From positions 1-64,000 of the forward strand of contig JAZNUE010000046.1 in the NCBI GenBank assembly GCA_045592125.1: a stretch of 64,000 nt of DNA, given 5' to 3'. This stretch comes from HGM04593 sp045592125. GTDB taxonomy: Bacteria; Bacteroidota; Bacteroidia; Bacteroidales; Bacteroidaceae. Under the pieces are notes generated by a model. The model was not told the DNA's origin and made no database searches. It saw nothing but the letters and a program-made list of their open reading frames with translations. Positions 15,071 to 22,458 of the stretch are shown here, piece after piece (positions within the stretch are counted from its first letter, which is position 1; every line of letters starts with the position of its first letter). The position numbers were made by a program, and so were the translations under genes.

Positions 15071-16363
15071 ATGGGATATCTATTCACATCAGAATCAGTC
15101 TCAGAAGGGCACCCCGACAAGGTGGCCGACCAGATTTCAGACGCAGTGCTTGACCAGCTCATTGCCTTCGACCCTCAGTCAAAGGTGGCATGCGAGACAC
15201 TCGTTACAACAGGGCAGGTAGTTGTCGCTGGCGAGGTAAAGTCATCGGCATACGTTGACCTGCAGGACATTGCACGCCGCGTAATCAACAAGATTGGCTA
15301 CACAAAGAGCGAGTACATGTTCGACGGTAACTCATGCGGCATATTCTCGGCCATACATGAGCAGAGCGCCGACATTAACCGCGGCGTAGAGCGCGAGGAC
15401 CCCATGTCGCAGGGCGCTGGCGACCAGGGCATGATGTTCGGCTATGCAACAGACGAGACCGAGAACTACATGCCAGTATCGCTTGACCTGTCGCACCTTA
15501 TCCTTACCGAGCTTGCCGAGATACGCCGCGAAGGCAAGGAGATGACCTACCTGCGCCCCGACTCAAAGAGCCAGGTGACAATTGAGTACAATGACGACAA
15601 CAGGCCCGTGCGCATTGACACGATTGTAGTGTCTACACAGCACGACGATTTTATACAGCCCACAGAGGAGGGCAAGGAAGCACAGCTGGCAGCCGACGCG
15701 GCTCAGGTGGCAAAGATAAAGGAGGACGTAATCAACATACTCATGCCACGCGTGAAGGCAAAGATCTCATCAGAGAGCGTGCTTGCGCTCTTTGGCGATG
15801 ACATCAAGTACCACGTGAACCCCACAGGCAAATTCGTTATCGGCGGCCCGCACGGCGACACAGGCCTCACAGGACGCAAGATTATAGTGGACACATACGG
15901 CGGCAAAGGCGCACACGGCGGTGGCGCGTTCAGCGGCAAGGACCCCAGCAAGGTAGACCGCAGCGCAGCATACGCGGCGCGCCACATTGCAAAGAACCTT
16001 GTTGCAGCAGGCGTTGCCAATGAGGTTCTAATACAGCTTTCATACGCCATTGGCGTTGCCGAGCCTGTAAGCGTGTTCGTGAACACATACGGCACAGCAA
16101 AGGTCGCCCTCACCGACGGCGAGATTGCCCATAAGGTGAAGGCACTCTTCGACCTGCGCCCCAAGGCCATTGAGGAGCGCCTCAAGCTTCGCAACCCCAT
16201 CTACAGCGAGACTGCCTCATACGGGCACATGGGCCGCAAGCCACAGGTTGTGACAAAGCGTTTCGAGTCGCGATACCTTGAGACAAAGGAGATTGAGGTC
16301 GAGCTCTTCACATGGGAGAAGCTTGACTACGTGGATAAGGTAAAGGAGGCATTCGCACTCTAA
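15071..16363 (+). CDS. metK: S-adenosylmethionine synthetase MetK
   Basis: MetK makes SAM from methionine and ATP. Signature elements include SEGHPDKVADQISDAVLD at the N terminus, the hexapeptide GAGDQGMMFGYA and the loop GGPHGDTGLTGRKII with GGGAFSGKDPSKVDRSAAY. At 430 residues it is complete and of the length seen in Bacteroidales. The gene is headed by a SAM-II riboswitch, so product feedback is likely. SAM consumers in the window include queA, miaB and several methyltransferases. Confidence 0.98.
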   Translation: MGYLFTSESVSEGHPDKVADQISDAVLDQLIAFDPQSKVACETLVTTGQVVVAGEVKSSAYVDLQDIARRVINKIGYTKSEYMFDGNSCGIFSAIHEQSADINRGVEREDPMSQGAGDQGMMFGYATDETENYMPVSLDLSHLILTELAEIRREGKEMTYLRPDSKSQVTIEYNDDNRPVRIDTIVVSTQHDDFIQPTEEGKEAQLAADAAQVAKIKEDVINILMPRVKAKISSESVLALFGDDIKYHVNPTGKFVIGGPHGDTGLTGRKIIVDTYGGKGAHGGGAFSGKDPSKVDRSAAYAARHIAKNLVAAGVANEVLIQLSYAIGVAEPVSVFVNTYGTAKVALTDGEIAHKVKALFDLRPKAIEERLKLRNPIYSETASYGHMGRKPQVVTKRFESRYLETKEIEVELFTWEKLDYVDKVKEAFAL

Positions 16364-16397
16364 AGGCTGCCGCAAGAAAGCTTCAGGAAAGAAAGGA

Positions 16398-17054
16398 ATG
16401 CTCGGGTTCTGCGACTGGATAAACCGCCAGAGACACAACAGGGGGTACGGCGTACAGTCCCCCTCAGCCTTCTTCTTCGTCACGCAAGTGCTGAAGGAGA
16501 GGCTGCCTTACTATGCGTATGACGCGCTTGACACCATTGCAGGGCACTGCCGCGAACTGGGGAGGAAAAGGTGCCGCATGCTGTTCAGGATTGCCAACGC
16601 GCTAGCCCCTGCAAGCGCAATAGCAATATCCTCGGCAACTGCAGCATGCGCCATAAGCAGTGCCCGCCAGGCAGCACCCGTGCAGTTCATCACAGGCAGA
16701 AAGGCCATTATACAGCCCGAGGCAAGCAGGCACCTTGCAGAGCGTGGCTGCAACCATGTTTGCGGCGACACGCTACACCTTCTCAAGGAGCGCCTTGAGA
16801 GAGGCAGCATGCCAGGCCTGCTCTACATTGGACCGTGCGAGAACCAGCAAGAACTGCTCGAGACCGCCATGGAGCATGCAAGCAATGAAAGCATAATCAT
16901 TGTTGAAGGCATACACCGCAGCAGGCAGCACAGCAAGTGGTGGCAGCGCGTAATAGGCGACCCGAGGACAATTGTCACATACGACATGTACTGCATGGGC
17001 ATACTATTCTTCAACAGCGAGAGGCAAAAGCAGAACTATACACTAAAGAAATAG
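16398..17054 (+). CDS. Degenerate class I methyltransferase-like protein
   Basis: A 218-residue protein of a Bacteroidales family annotated as SAM-dependent methyltransferase. It begins with the family's typical RHNRGYGVQSPSAFFFV stretch. The end (GDPRTIVTYDMYCMGILFFN) resembles the last strands of catechol O-methyltransferase-type enzymes. However, the glycine-rich SAM-binding loop is not recognisable: the corresponding region reads AIAISSATAACAISSA. It may be inactive or may bind a different ligand. It follows metK by 34 nt and precedes the cobalamin adenosyltransferase by 8 nt. Confidence 0.7.
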   Translation: MLGFCDWINRQRHNRGYGVQSPSAFFFVTQVLKERLPYYAYDALDTIAGHCRELGRKRCRMLFRIANALAPASAIAISSATAACAISSARQAAPVQFITGRKAIIQPEASRHLAERGCNHVCGDTLHLLKERLERGSMPGLLYIGPCENQQELLETAMEHASNESIIIVEGIHRSRQHSKWWQRVIGDPRTIVTYDMYCMGILFFNSERQKQNYTLKK

Positions 17055-17062
17055 CATTCACC

Positions 17063-17602
17063 ATGAAGAAGGCGACCATATACACAGGTACAGGCGACAC
17101 TGGCATAACTTCGCTCATAGGCAACACACGGGTACGCAAGAACCACCCGCGGGTAGAGGCCTATGGTGCCCTTGACGAGCTTAACGCCCATCTGGGCCTG
17201 CTTTGCGCGGTGCTGGACGACAGCAGCGCAAGGGTCTTCATTGAGCAGGCAGAGAACAGCATAATGGCACTAGGCTGCTATCTTGCAAGCAGCAAGGAGT
17301 GCGAGTGCGCCATTGGAGACGCAGAAATAGCAGGCATTGAGGAGGCCATTGACATTCTCGAGGCCAGCCTGCCGCCCATGCACGATTTCATACTGCCAGG
17401 TGGCAATGAGGCCGCAGCCAGGGCCAACGTGTGCCGCACCGTGTGCCGCCGCGCCGAGAGAAGAATGGCCGCGCTGCAGGAAAACAGCACGGTAGCCCCC
17501 CACGCCATGGTTTTCATCAACCGCCTTTCCGACTACCTTTTCCTGCTCCAGCGCAGCCTTTTGCAAGGCACCGAAAAAAAGTGGCAAAAACCTTGTAGAT
17601 AA
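17063..17602 (+). CDS. ATP:cob(I)alamin adenosyltransferase (PduO type)
   Basis: This enzyme attaches the 5'-deoxyadenosyl group of ATP to cob(I)alamin. The ATP-binding motif is TGTGDTGITSLIG at residues 8-20, followed by RVEAYGALDELNAHLG. The C-terminal signature is FILPGGNEAAARANVCRTVCRRAERRM. I used the ATG at 17063 (MKKATIYTGTG) because it fits the family start and the 8-nt gap after the previous gene. Presence of this gene suggests use of adenosylcobalamin, for example in methylmalonyl-CoA mutase. Confidence 0.95.
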   Translation: MKKATIYTGTGDTGITSLIGNTRVRKNHPRVEAYGALDELNAHLGLLCAVLDDSSARVFIEQAENSIMALGCYLASSKECECAIGDAEIAGIEEAIDILEASLPPMHDFILPGGNEAAARANVCRTVCRRAERRMAALQENSTVAPHAMVFINRLSDYLFLLQRSLLQGTEKKWQKPCR

Positions 17603-17623
17603 ACAAATTTAGACTATTTTTGC
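17593..17623 (+). promoter_or_regulatory. Promoter of the DUF2795 gene
   Basis: TTG (17593-17595) is separated by 19 nt from TATTTTTG (17615-17622), a full match to the Bacteroidetes promoter. It overlaps the end of the adenosyltransferase gene and lies about 40 nt before the DUF2795 start. Confidence 0.6.
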
Positions 17624-17662
17624 ACGCACTTATAGAAATACTAACAAAAAACAATTTACAAT

Positions 17663-17884
17663 ATGTATTGGACACTGGAATTAGCATCTAAGCTGGAAGA
17701 CGCACCATGGCCAGCAACAAAGGATGAGCTCATTGACTACGCGCAGCGTTCAGGCGCGCCACTGGAAGTTATCGAGAACCTGCAGGAGATTGAGGACGAA
17801 GGCGACGTATACGAGAGTATAGAAGACATCTGGCCCGACTACCCCAGCAAGGAAGACTTCTTCTTCGACGAGGAGGAGTATTAA
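17663..17884 (+). CDS. Small acidic DUF2795 protein
   Basis: A 73-residue acidic protein of the DUF2795 family. It contains APWPATKDELIDYAQRSGAP, the helical core of the family, and ends in a strongly acidic tail (SKEDFFFDEEEY). It has its own promoter and terminator, so it is a single-gene unit, probably well expressed. The function is unknown. Confidence 0.88.
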   Translation: MYWTLELASKLEDAPWPATKDELIDYAQRSGAPLEVIENLQEIEDEGDVYESIEDIWPDYPSKEDFFFDEEEY

Positions 17885-17919
17885 GATTCAGCAATTGGTT
17901 AAACCATTTATTTTCAATA

Positions 17920-17960
17920 GGGAAACAAGCAAAAACAAACTTGTTTCCCTTGTTTTTTTG
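17920..17960 (+). terminator. Intrinsic terminator after the DUF2795 gene
   Basis: GGGAAACAAG (17920-17929) pairs perfectly with CTTGTTTCCC (17940-17949) around a 10-nt A-rich loop and is followed by TTGTTTTTTTG. It marks the left boundary of the AT-rich island. Between here and 18090 I see no gene. Confidence 0.88.
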
Positions 17961-18092
17961 TTCGCTTAAATGCGCAATATACATGTTTATCTGTTGTGTT
18001 CCGAGAATAAACTTGCTTATTCACATACCTTCTTTAGTCCCCTCATTTCTGTTAAATCAAGTGAAACAAAAATAGATTTCCACCAAGAACTA

Positions 18093-18123
18093 TTGACAAC
18101 GGCATGCCCGTTTTGTATATTTG
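18093..18123 (+). promoter_or_regulatory. Promoter of the AT-rich island
   Basis: TTG (18093-18095), a 20-nt spacer and TATATTTG (18116-18123) make a full Bacteroidetes promoter. Transcription would begin near 18130, which rules out use of the in-frame ATG at 17970 and supports a start at 18216 or 18246 for the first gene. Confidence 0.65.
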
Positions 18124-18215
18124 CTTTTGAAAGTGGACTCAAAGTGGCAAATCAGCAACCTTGCAGAAAAGGTCGTACAGTAATTTTGCATTGTAATTTT
18201 AAAAATGCAGTAACC

Positions 18216-18821
18216 ATGAGTACTTTTTTTAACAAAGGTCAGAGAATGCCAAACATCTTTGAGAGAGCAAGAGCGTATGATAATTGGAATGAAGACTATG
18301 TTCAACAACAAAAGCCAAAAACAAATGTTGTAGTGAATACAACTAGAATCGGATTTGGAAAGAAAAGCACTGTAAGTGAATTCACCGCAATGGCATACGA
18401 TGAAGCAGGCAATAAAATAGACTCAATAAAAGGTTATTTTCTTGAACCAGAAACAAATTATAACAAAGCAAAAGTAAAAAATAGCGACACATCAATTGCA
18501 CAAGGAAACTACAATGTCATTTCTAGGACAGAATTAGAAAAAAGAATAAATACAGAAAGAAGAGAAAGAGGAGATGCGGATATTCAATTAACTTATAAAT
18601 GGTATGTAGACAGTGTGCCTGGTCGTAGTGGTATTGCCATCCATTCTGGTAATTATGGGAAGGACACGGAAGGCTGTTTCTTACCTGGCGAAAATTATTC
18701 ATATGATAAAGTGACTGAAACTTATAATGTCTGGAATTCTAAGAAAAAAACAAAAGAACTTTTTGATTTTTTTGACAACTACGGACAGAATGGAATAAAA
18801 ATAAACGTAAACTCCGAGTAA
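18216..18821 (+). CDS. DUF5675 protein, candidate peptidoglycan-active effector
   Basis: A 201-residue protein whose residues 36-198 match my recollection of DUF5675: TTRIGFGKKSTVSEF, a GNYNVIS segment, and the key block GIAIHSGNYGKDTEGCFLPG. The paired H143 and C154 recall the catalytic His and Cys of L,D-transpeptidases (HxG...GC), so action on peptidoglycan is plausible but inferred. There is no signal peptide, so delivery across a membrane would need a secretion apparatus. An alternative start is the ATG at 18246. The next three genes encode secreted or lipid-anchored proteins, as expected for periplasmic immunity. GC content is clearly below that of the flanks, which points to horizontal acquisition. 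Confidence 0.65.
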   Translation: MSTFFNKGQRMPNIFERARAYDNWNEDYVQQQKPKTNVVVNTTRIGFGKKSTVSEFTAMAYDEAGNKIDSIKGYFLEPETNYNKAKVKNSDTSIAQGNYNVISRTELEKRINTERRERGDADIQLTYKWYVDSVPGRSGIAIHSGNYGKDTEGCFLPGENYSYDKVTETYNVWNSKKKTKELFDFFDNYGQNGIKINVNSE

Positions 18822-18846
18822 TATATTTTTAGAAACAAGAAATCTT

Positions 18847-19479
18847 ATGAAACGCTTTTTTCTTACACAATTACTGTTTGCAGCATTTCTTTCAACAGCT
18901 ACAGCGCAATATTCTCCCATTGATACAGCAAGACTAAATAAAACATACAGGACATTATTGCAAAATCCACAATCCAAAGAGTTGCAACTGGATTTTTTCA
19001 GAGCGTTTCCTAGGAACTGGGACGATTTTAACTCTACATATAAATACAGCGACAAAGATGGGTATGACTTGTCAATGTATAGTCGAGCATATGAACACAT
19101 AAAGGCACTCGCGGAATGTCATGCAATAAACGACACTCTATACTGCAACAGGCTAATAGCGTTATCCGTTGGAGCATCGCTTGATGCAGACGCCCCTAAT
19201 TATCTGCAAACATTATTGCACGACAAAATGCAAGAAAAGAATGATATATTCATTCATTGTTTATCAGAAATAGAAAAGGGGCACCAAATGCAATTCTGGC
19301 AATTCTATTGGTCGAATACAGTAGATGGCCAAAGCCAAGAAAAGGAGTTTCAAACCCTTTATAATATCAATAAAGAAAAATACCCAAACCTAATGAAAAC
19401 GATGTCAATCGCATTCGAGTATTTCAACAATGGGGTACTATTTATGTCGGATTTCAATAATAACAATTCAACAAAGTAG
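18847..19479 (+). CDS. Secreted hypothetical protein next to the DUF5675 gene, candidate immunity protein
   Basis: A 210-residue protein with a clear signal peptide (MKRFFLTQLLFAAFLSTATAQ). The mature part is mostly helical and contains LQLDFFRAFPRNWDDFNSTY, a motif I associate with small periplasmic proteins of Bacteroidetes that sit beside secreted-toxin genes; this is memory, not a search. It begins 25 nt after the DUF5675 gene and must be co-transcribed with it. It shows no enzyme motif. A periplasmic partner or immunity role is the working inference. Confidence 0.55.
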   Translation: MKRFFLTQLLFAAFLSTATAQYSPIDTARLNKTYRTLLQNPQSKELQLDFFRAFPRNWDDFNSTYKYSDKDGYDLSMYSRAYEHIKALAECHAINDTLYCNRLIALSVGASLDADAPNYLQTLLHDKMQEKNDIFIHCLSEIEKGHQMQFWQFYWSNTVDGQSQEKEFQTLYNINKEKYPNLMKTMSIAFEYFNNGVLFMSDFNNNNSTK

Positions 19480-19519
19480 CTTCACAGATTACATCGCACT
19501 TCTTTAAGTCAAGCAGACA

Positions 19520-19993
19520 ATGGTAAACTATATATGCTTAAATAATATTATAATAACAATATTGACAACATTGTTATTTGTCAGTTGTAAACCTACTGAA
19601 CCAATGCTTGAGCTTCAACTTGAGAAACAGGCCATTGGAAAACCATTTTCTTTTGCCGATTACTGTGAAGAAGAGTATGACAGCATGTATTTAATACATC
19701 CTTATGATGACGAGGATGTTATTTGGTTGTTGCCGTATAAGATGTCACAAGAGTTAAGAGAGGAAATCAGCTACACACTGGATGATACATTTGTCAGAAT
19801 CGTTTTCATAGACAATGACACTGTAAAAGCATATACAGAAATAGGGAACTGGAGTGCATATTTTGCTACACCTGAAATTACCAATCACGGACCTATATTC
19901 TCTTTTGAACAAAGATTCATTTTAGATGAAAACAGATATGTTCATATATACAAAGAGCGTAGCGACGAGGGAGCTCAAAGAACGCAAGCATGA
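19520..19993 (+). CDS. Lipoprotein A of a related pair, candidate immunity protein
   Basis: A 157-residue lipoprotein; the lipobox is LLFVSC at residues 18-23. The mature part resembles the next gene's product: PFSFADYCEEEYDSMYLIHPY here against VFSFQDYCKGKYDSIFLVYP there, then a DDTFVRIVFIDNDTVKAYTE block, ending YVHIYKE. The last residues (RSDEGAQRTQA) have no counterpart in the paralogue and are encoded by an intergenic-type repeat, so the original stop has been lost. No known domain is recognised. It lies 40 nt after the secreted protein gene. Confidence 0.6.
   Translation: MVNYICLNNIIITILTTLLFVSCKPTEPMLELQLEKQAIGKPFSFADYCEEEYDSMYLIHPYDDEDVIWLLPYKMSQELREEISYTLDDTFVRIVFIDNDTVKAYTEIGNWSAYFATPEITNHGPIFSFEQRFILDENRYVHIYKERSDEGAQRTQA
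19955..19976 (+). repeat. Copy C of the AGCGACGAGG repeat, inside the 3' end of a gene
   Basis: GAGCGTAGCGACGAGGGAGC shares the core AGCGACGAGG with intergenic copies at 8845-8873 and 24321-24347. Here it supplies the last codons of the lipoprotein A gene. Confidence 0.4.
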
Positions 19994-20086
19994 GATTCTT
20001 GCGGCGACTGCTGATTCGCAACCAGACCATTATCAATGGCTAGGATGAAAACAAACTGTTAAAACAAGTAATAAATGCAGCAGACA

Positions 20087-20578
20087 ATGGAAAACTTAAG
20101 ATTGGGCTTTAGGACTATAATCTTTGCTTTTGTTATATTATTTACCAGCTGTAGCGAAAATACAAAACGCGATATTTATTTTGTTTTAGACATGGCAGGG
20201 GTACTTATTCCAAGTGAAACAAGAATTGACTTGCCACTGAAGAATGAACAAACGGAAGAGGTCTTTTCATTTCAGGATTACTGCAAAGGGAAATATGATA
20301 GTATATTCTTGGTTTATCCATATTTCAACACAGAAAGAGAAGATTTTCTAAACCTGAAAATGTCAGATATATTAAGGAGAAAGTGCGACAATAATACAAA
20401 TTTTGATTCATTCTCCACACTTCTTTTTATCAACAAAGGTACAGTAAAGGCATATTCCAGAATAGAGGCCGCTGATGCAGATTTTGATTCAAGAGAAGTA
20501 GAAGAACATTATACTTTCCCAATTGACCAGAAGTTTATAATGGACAAGGAAAGAGATATTCATATTTACAACGAGTAG
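20087..20578 (+). CDS. Lipoprotein B of a related pair, candidate immunity protein
   Basis: A 163-residue lipoprotein with lipobox ILFTSC (about residues 17-22). It shares with lipoprotein A the FSFxDYC...YDSxxLxxPY block, a later TVKAYS strand and the ending HIYNE. I chose the ATG at 20087 rather than 20075 because both genes have the same start context, AGCAGACAATGG, which also supports a tandem duplication. No catalytic motif is seen. It closes the AT-rich island. Confidence 0.6.
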   Translation: MENLRLGFRTIIFAFVILFTSCSENTKRDIYFVLDMAGVLIPSETRIDLPLKNEQTEEVFSFQDYCKGKYDSIFLVYPYFNTEREDFLNLKMSDILRRKCDNNTNFDSFSTLLFINKGTVKAYSRIEAADADFDSREVEEHYTFPIDQKFIMDKERDIHIYNE

Positions 20579-20585
20579 TGTTTCT

Positions 20586-20683
20586 GCAGTGGTATAGCAA
20601 TTCAATAGTCTTTCATCATAGACTCTTACCGCACTGCTATTAAAAAACTCGCCTCTCGCGTGTTTAACATTTTTTAAGCACGC
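20586..20683 (+). terminator. Two consecutive hairpins ending the AT-rich island
   Basis: GCAGTG-GTA (20586-20594) pairs with TACCGCACTGC (about 20628-20638), enclosing AGTCT/AGACT. A second hairpin, GCGTGTTTAA (20658-20667) with TTAAGCACGC (20674-20683), follows. Neither has a T-run on the plus strand, so factor-independent termination is uncertain. The rest of 20684-20784 holds a weak CATATTTG box (20711-20718). Confidence 0.4.
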
Positions 20684-20784
20684 AAACGCACCTATTTGCA
20701 GAAAAGTTGCCATATTTGCAAGAAAGGTTCCCGTGGAAGCGGGCACATATACAGTCTAACCATTAACATCTAACACAAATAGAC

Positions 20785-21117
20785 ATGGGAAAATTCGTTA
20801 TCACAAAGCGCAAGAACGGTGAATTCCAGTTCGTGCTCAAGGCCACAAACGGTCAGGAAATCCTTGCAAGTGAGGGCTACACAACTATGGCAGCATGCAA
20901 GAACGGTATTGAGTCAGTTAAGAAGAATGCTGCGGACGAGGGCCGTTTTGAGCGTAAGGAGGCCAAGAACGGCAACCCCTATTTTGTACTCAAGGCCGGC
21001 AACGGACAAGTTATAGGTACAAGCGAGATGTATTCAGGTGAAGCTGCACGCGACAACGGCATTGCTTCAGTCATGAAGAACGCTCCTGAAGCAGAGGTTG
21101 TAGACGAGACAGAATAA
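20785..21117 (+). CDS. YegP-type protein with two DUF1508 repeats
   Basis: A 110-residue protein made of two DUF1508 repeats. Repeat 1 (about 1-50) has GEFQFVLKATNGQEILASEG and NGIESVKKNA. Repeat 2 (about 53-100) has NPYFVLKAGNGQVIGTSEMY and NGIASVMKNA. Known relatives include E. coli YegP; their role is not established. Its codon use and GC content return to the level of the housekeeping genes, so it marks the right edge of the AT-rich island. Confidence 0.92.
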   Translation: MGKFVITKRKNGEFQFVLKATNGQEILASEGYTTMAACKNGIESVKKNAADEGRFERKEAKNGNPYFVLKAGNGQVIGTSEMYSGEAARDNGIASVMKNAPEAEVVDETE

Positions 21118-21133
21118 ATGATATAATTACACG

Positions 21134-21173
21134 TACAATAAAGGCGGCAAAAGCTTTTGCCGCCTTTATTGTA
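21134..21173 (+). terminator. Perfect 40-nt palindrome, terminator of the YegP-type gene
   Basis: TACAATAAAGGCGGCAAAAG (21134-21153) is followed immediately by its exact reverse complement (21154-21173). The CTTTATTGTA end on both strands gives a short U-rich tail. It is the longest perfect inverted repeat I noticed in the window. Confidence 0.8.
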
Positions 21174-21250
21174 CCCTCTGCATAGTGCATACAAATGTTA
21201 AATAATTGACAAAAATTTGAATAAAGAGACTTAAATAGGCACTTTTTAGC

Positions 21251-21258
21251 TACTTTTG
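21251..21258 (+). promoter_or_regulatory. -7 box upstream of the PCMD lipoprotein
   Basis: TACTTTTG matches TAnnTTTG and lies 27 nt before the ATG at 21285. A TTTG lies at 21216-21219, which is too far away for a normal -33 element. Confidence 0.5.
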
Positions 21259-21284
21259 CACACAGAACGCAATTTTGAGAAACT

Positions 21285-22430
21285 ATGTCCATTAGAAAAC
21301 TGTTTGGAGCGCTGCTCCTTTCCGTACTATCAATACTCACATCCTGTATACAGGAAGAGGCACCTAATTCCGAGTGCGACATTATCGCCGTAAAGCAAGC
21401 ATGGCTTCACGATAACAAGGACATACTATCGGGCAAGCCTATCATAAGCAACAACGAAGTCAGGTTCTATGTGCAGGAAGAGACAGACATTGACGTGCTC
21501 AGGTTGCTTGAACCGGAATTCGAGCTGACATACGGCGCCCGCATAACGAAGGATGCGAGAATTGAGGAGAATGGCGACAGAGGCATATACATGTACTACC
21601 GTACAATATCGGAAGACGGTGCCTGGAGCAAGGAATACAAGGTATCATTTACCAAGCAGACCGTTATAGACACAGACGCCACCTTCAGTTTTGAGCACTA
21701 CGAGCTTGATTCAATAGGGAAATATCACATTTGGCACGAGGTTGATGCCGGAGGCACAAAACTCCCCTGGTGGTCCAGCGGCAATGCCGGTTTTCTTATG
21801 TCGGGCCAAGGCAAGACACCCGAAAGTTTCCCCACTGCAGTAGATTCTGCCGGTTTCAAAGGGTGCTGTGTAAGACTTACGACACGTAGCACCGGTTGGT
21901 TCGGTATGGCGATGAAAATGCCCATTGCTGCCGGCAACATATTCATTGGGGAGTTCCAGGTGGCCAATGCAACCAAGAAACCGCTTGAGGCAACACGCTT
22001 CGGCCTGACCATTGCGCCAAGCAGGCCTGTATCGCTCACAGGATATTACAAGTACACCGCCGGCGATGTGTTTACAAACAAGGCAAGCGAAGAACTCGCC
22101 GGACGCCGTGATACATGCTCGATATATTCGGTCCTCTATGAAGTTGACCCCGACAATATTGTCACTCTTGACGGCAGCAATGTACTCTCCAGCGACCGCA
22201 TAGTAATGGTTGCAGAGCTGGAGAACCCTGGCGAGCCAGCAGAATGGACCAGGTTCGAGATTCCCTTCAAGGAAGCAAACGGAAAGGCATTTGACTGGAC
22301 CAGGCTGGAAAACGGGGAGTATGCAATAACTGTTGTAGCAAGCTCGAGCAAGGGAGGAGCATTCTTTGAGGGAGCTGTAGGCAGCACGCTTTGCGTTGAC
22401 GAGATTAAGATAAACTGGGGCAACAAATGA
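21285..22430 (+). CDS. PCMD-domain lipoprotein
   Basis: A 381-residue lipoprotein; lipobox ILTSC near residue 21. An N-terminal region to about residue 130 with FELTYGARITKDARIEENG looks like a small beta domain. Residues about 140-380 match the PCMD family (putative carbohydrate metabolism domain), starting FSFEHYELDSIGKYHIWHE and including WWSSGNAGFLMSGQ and GKAFDWTRLENGEYAITVVA. It is probably a surface-exposed sugar- or protein-binding lipoprotein. It is followed after 28 nt by a barrel protein and then a calycin-like protein. Confidence 0.8.
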   Translation: MSIRKLFGALLLSVLSILTSCIQEEAPNSECDIIAVKQAWLHDNKDILSGKPIISNNEVRFYVQEETDIDVLRLLEPEFELTYGARITKDARIEENGDRGIYMYYRTISEDGAWSKEYKVSFTKQTVIDTDATFSFEHYELDSIGKYHIWHEVDAGGTKLPWWSSGNAGFLMSGQGKTPESFPTAVDSAGFKGCCVRLTTRSTGWFGMAMKMPIAAGNIFIGEFQVANATKKPLEATRFGLTIAPSRPVSLTGYYKYTAGDVFTNKASEELAGRRDTCSIYSVLYEVDPDNIVTLDGSNVLSSDRIVMVAELENPGEPAEWTRFEIPFKEANGKAFDWTRLENGEYAITVVASSSKGGAFFEGAVGSTLCVDEIKINWGNK

Positions 22431-22458
22431 CCAGCGGAAACACTGAAAAACACGACAC

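Noticed and set aside
17970..18215. In-frame N-terminal extension of the DUF5675 protein from an ATG at 17970
   Set aside because: A full promoter lies inside it (18093-18123), the first 80 codons overlap the terminator region and look non-coding.
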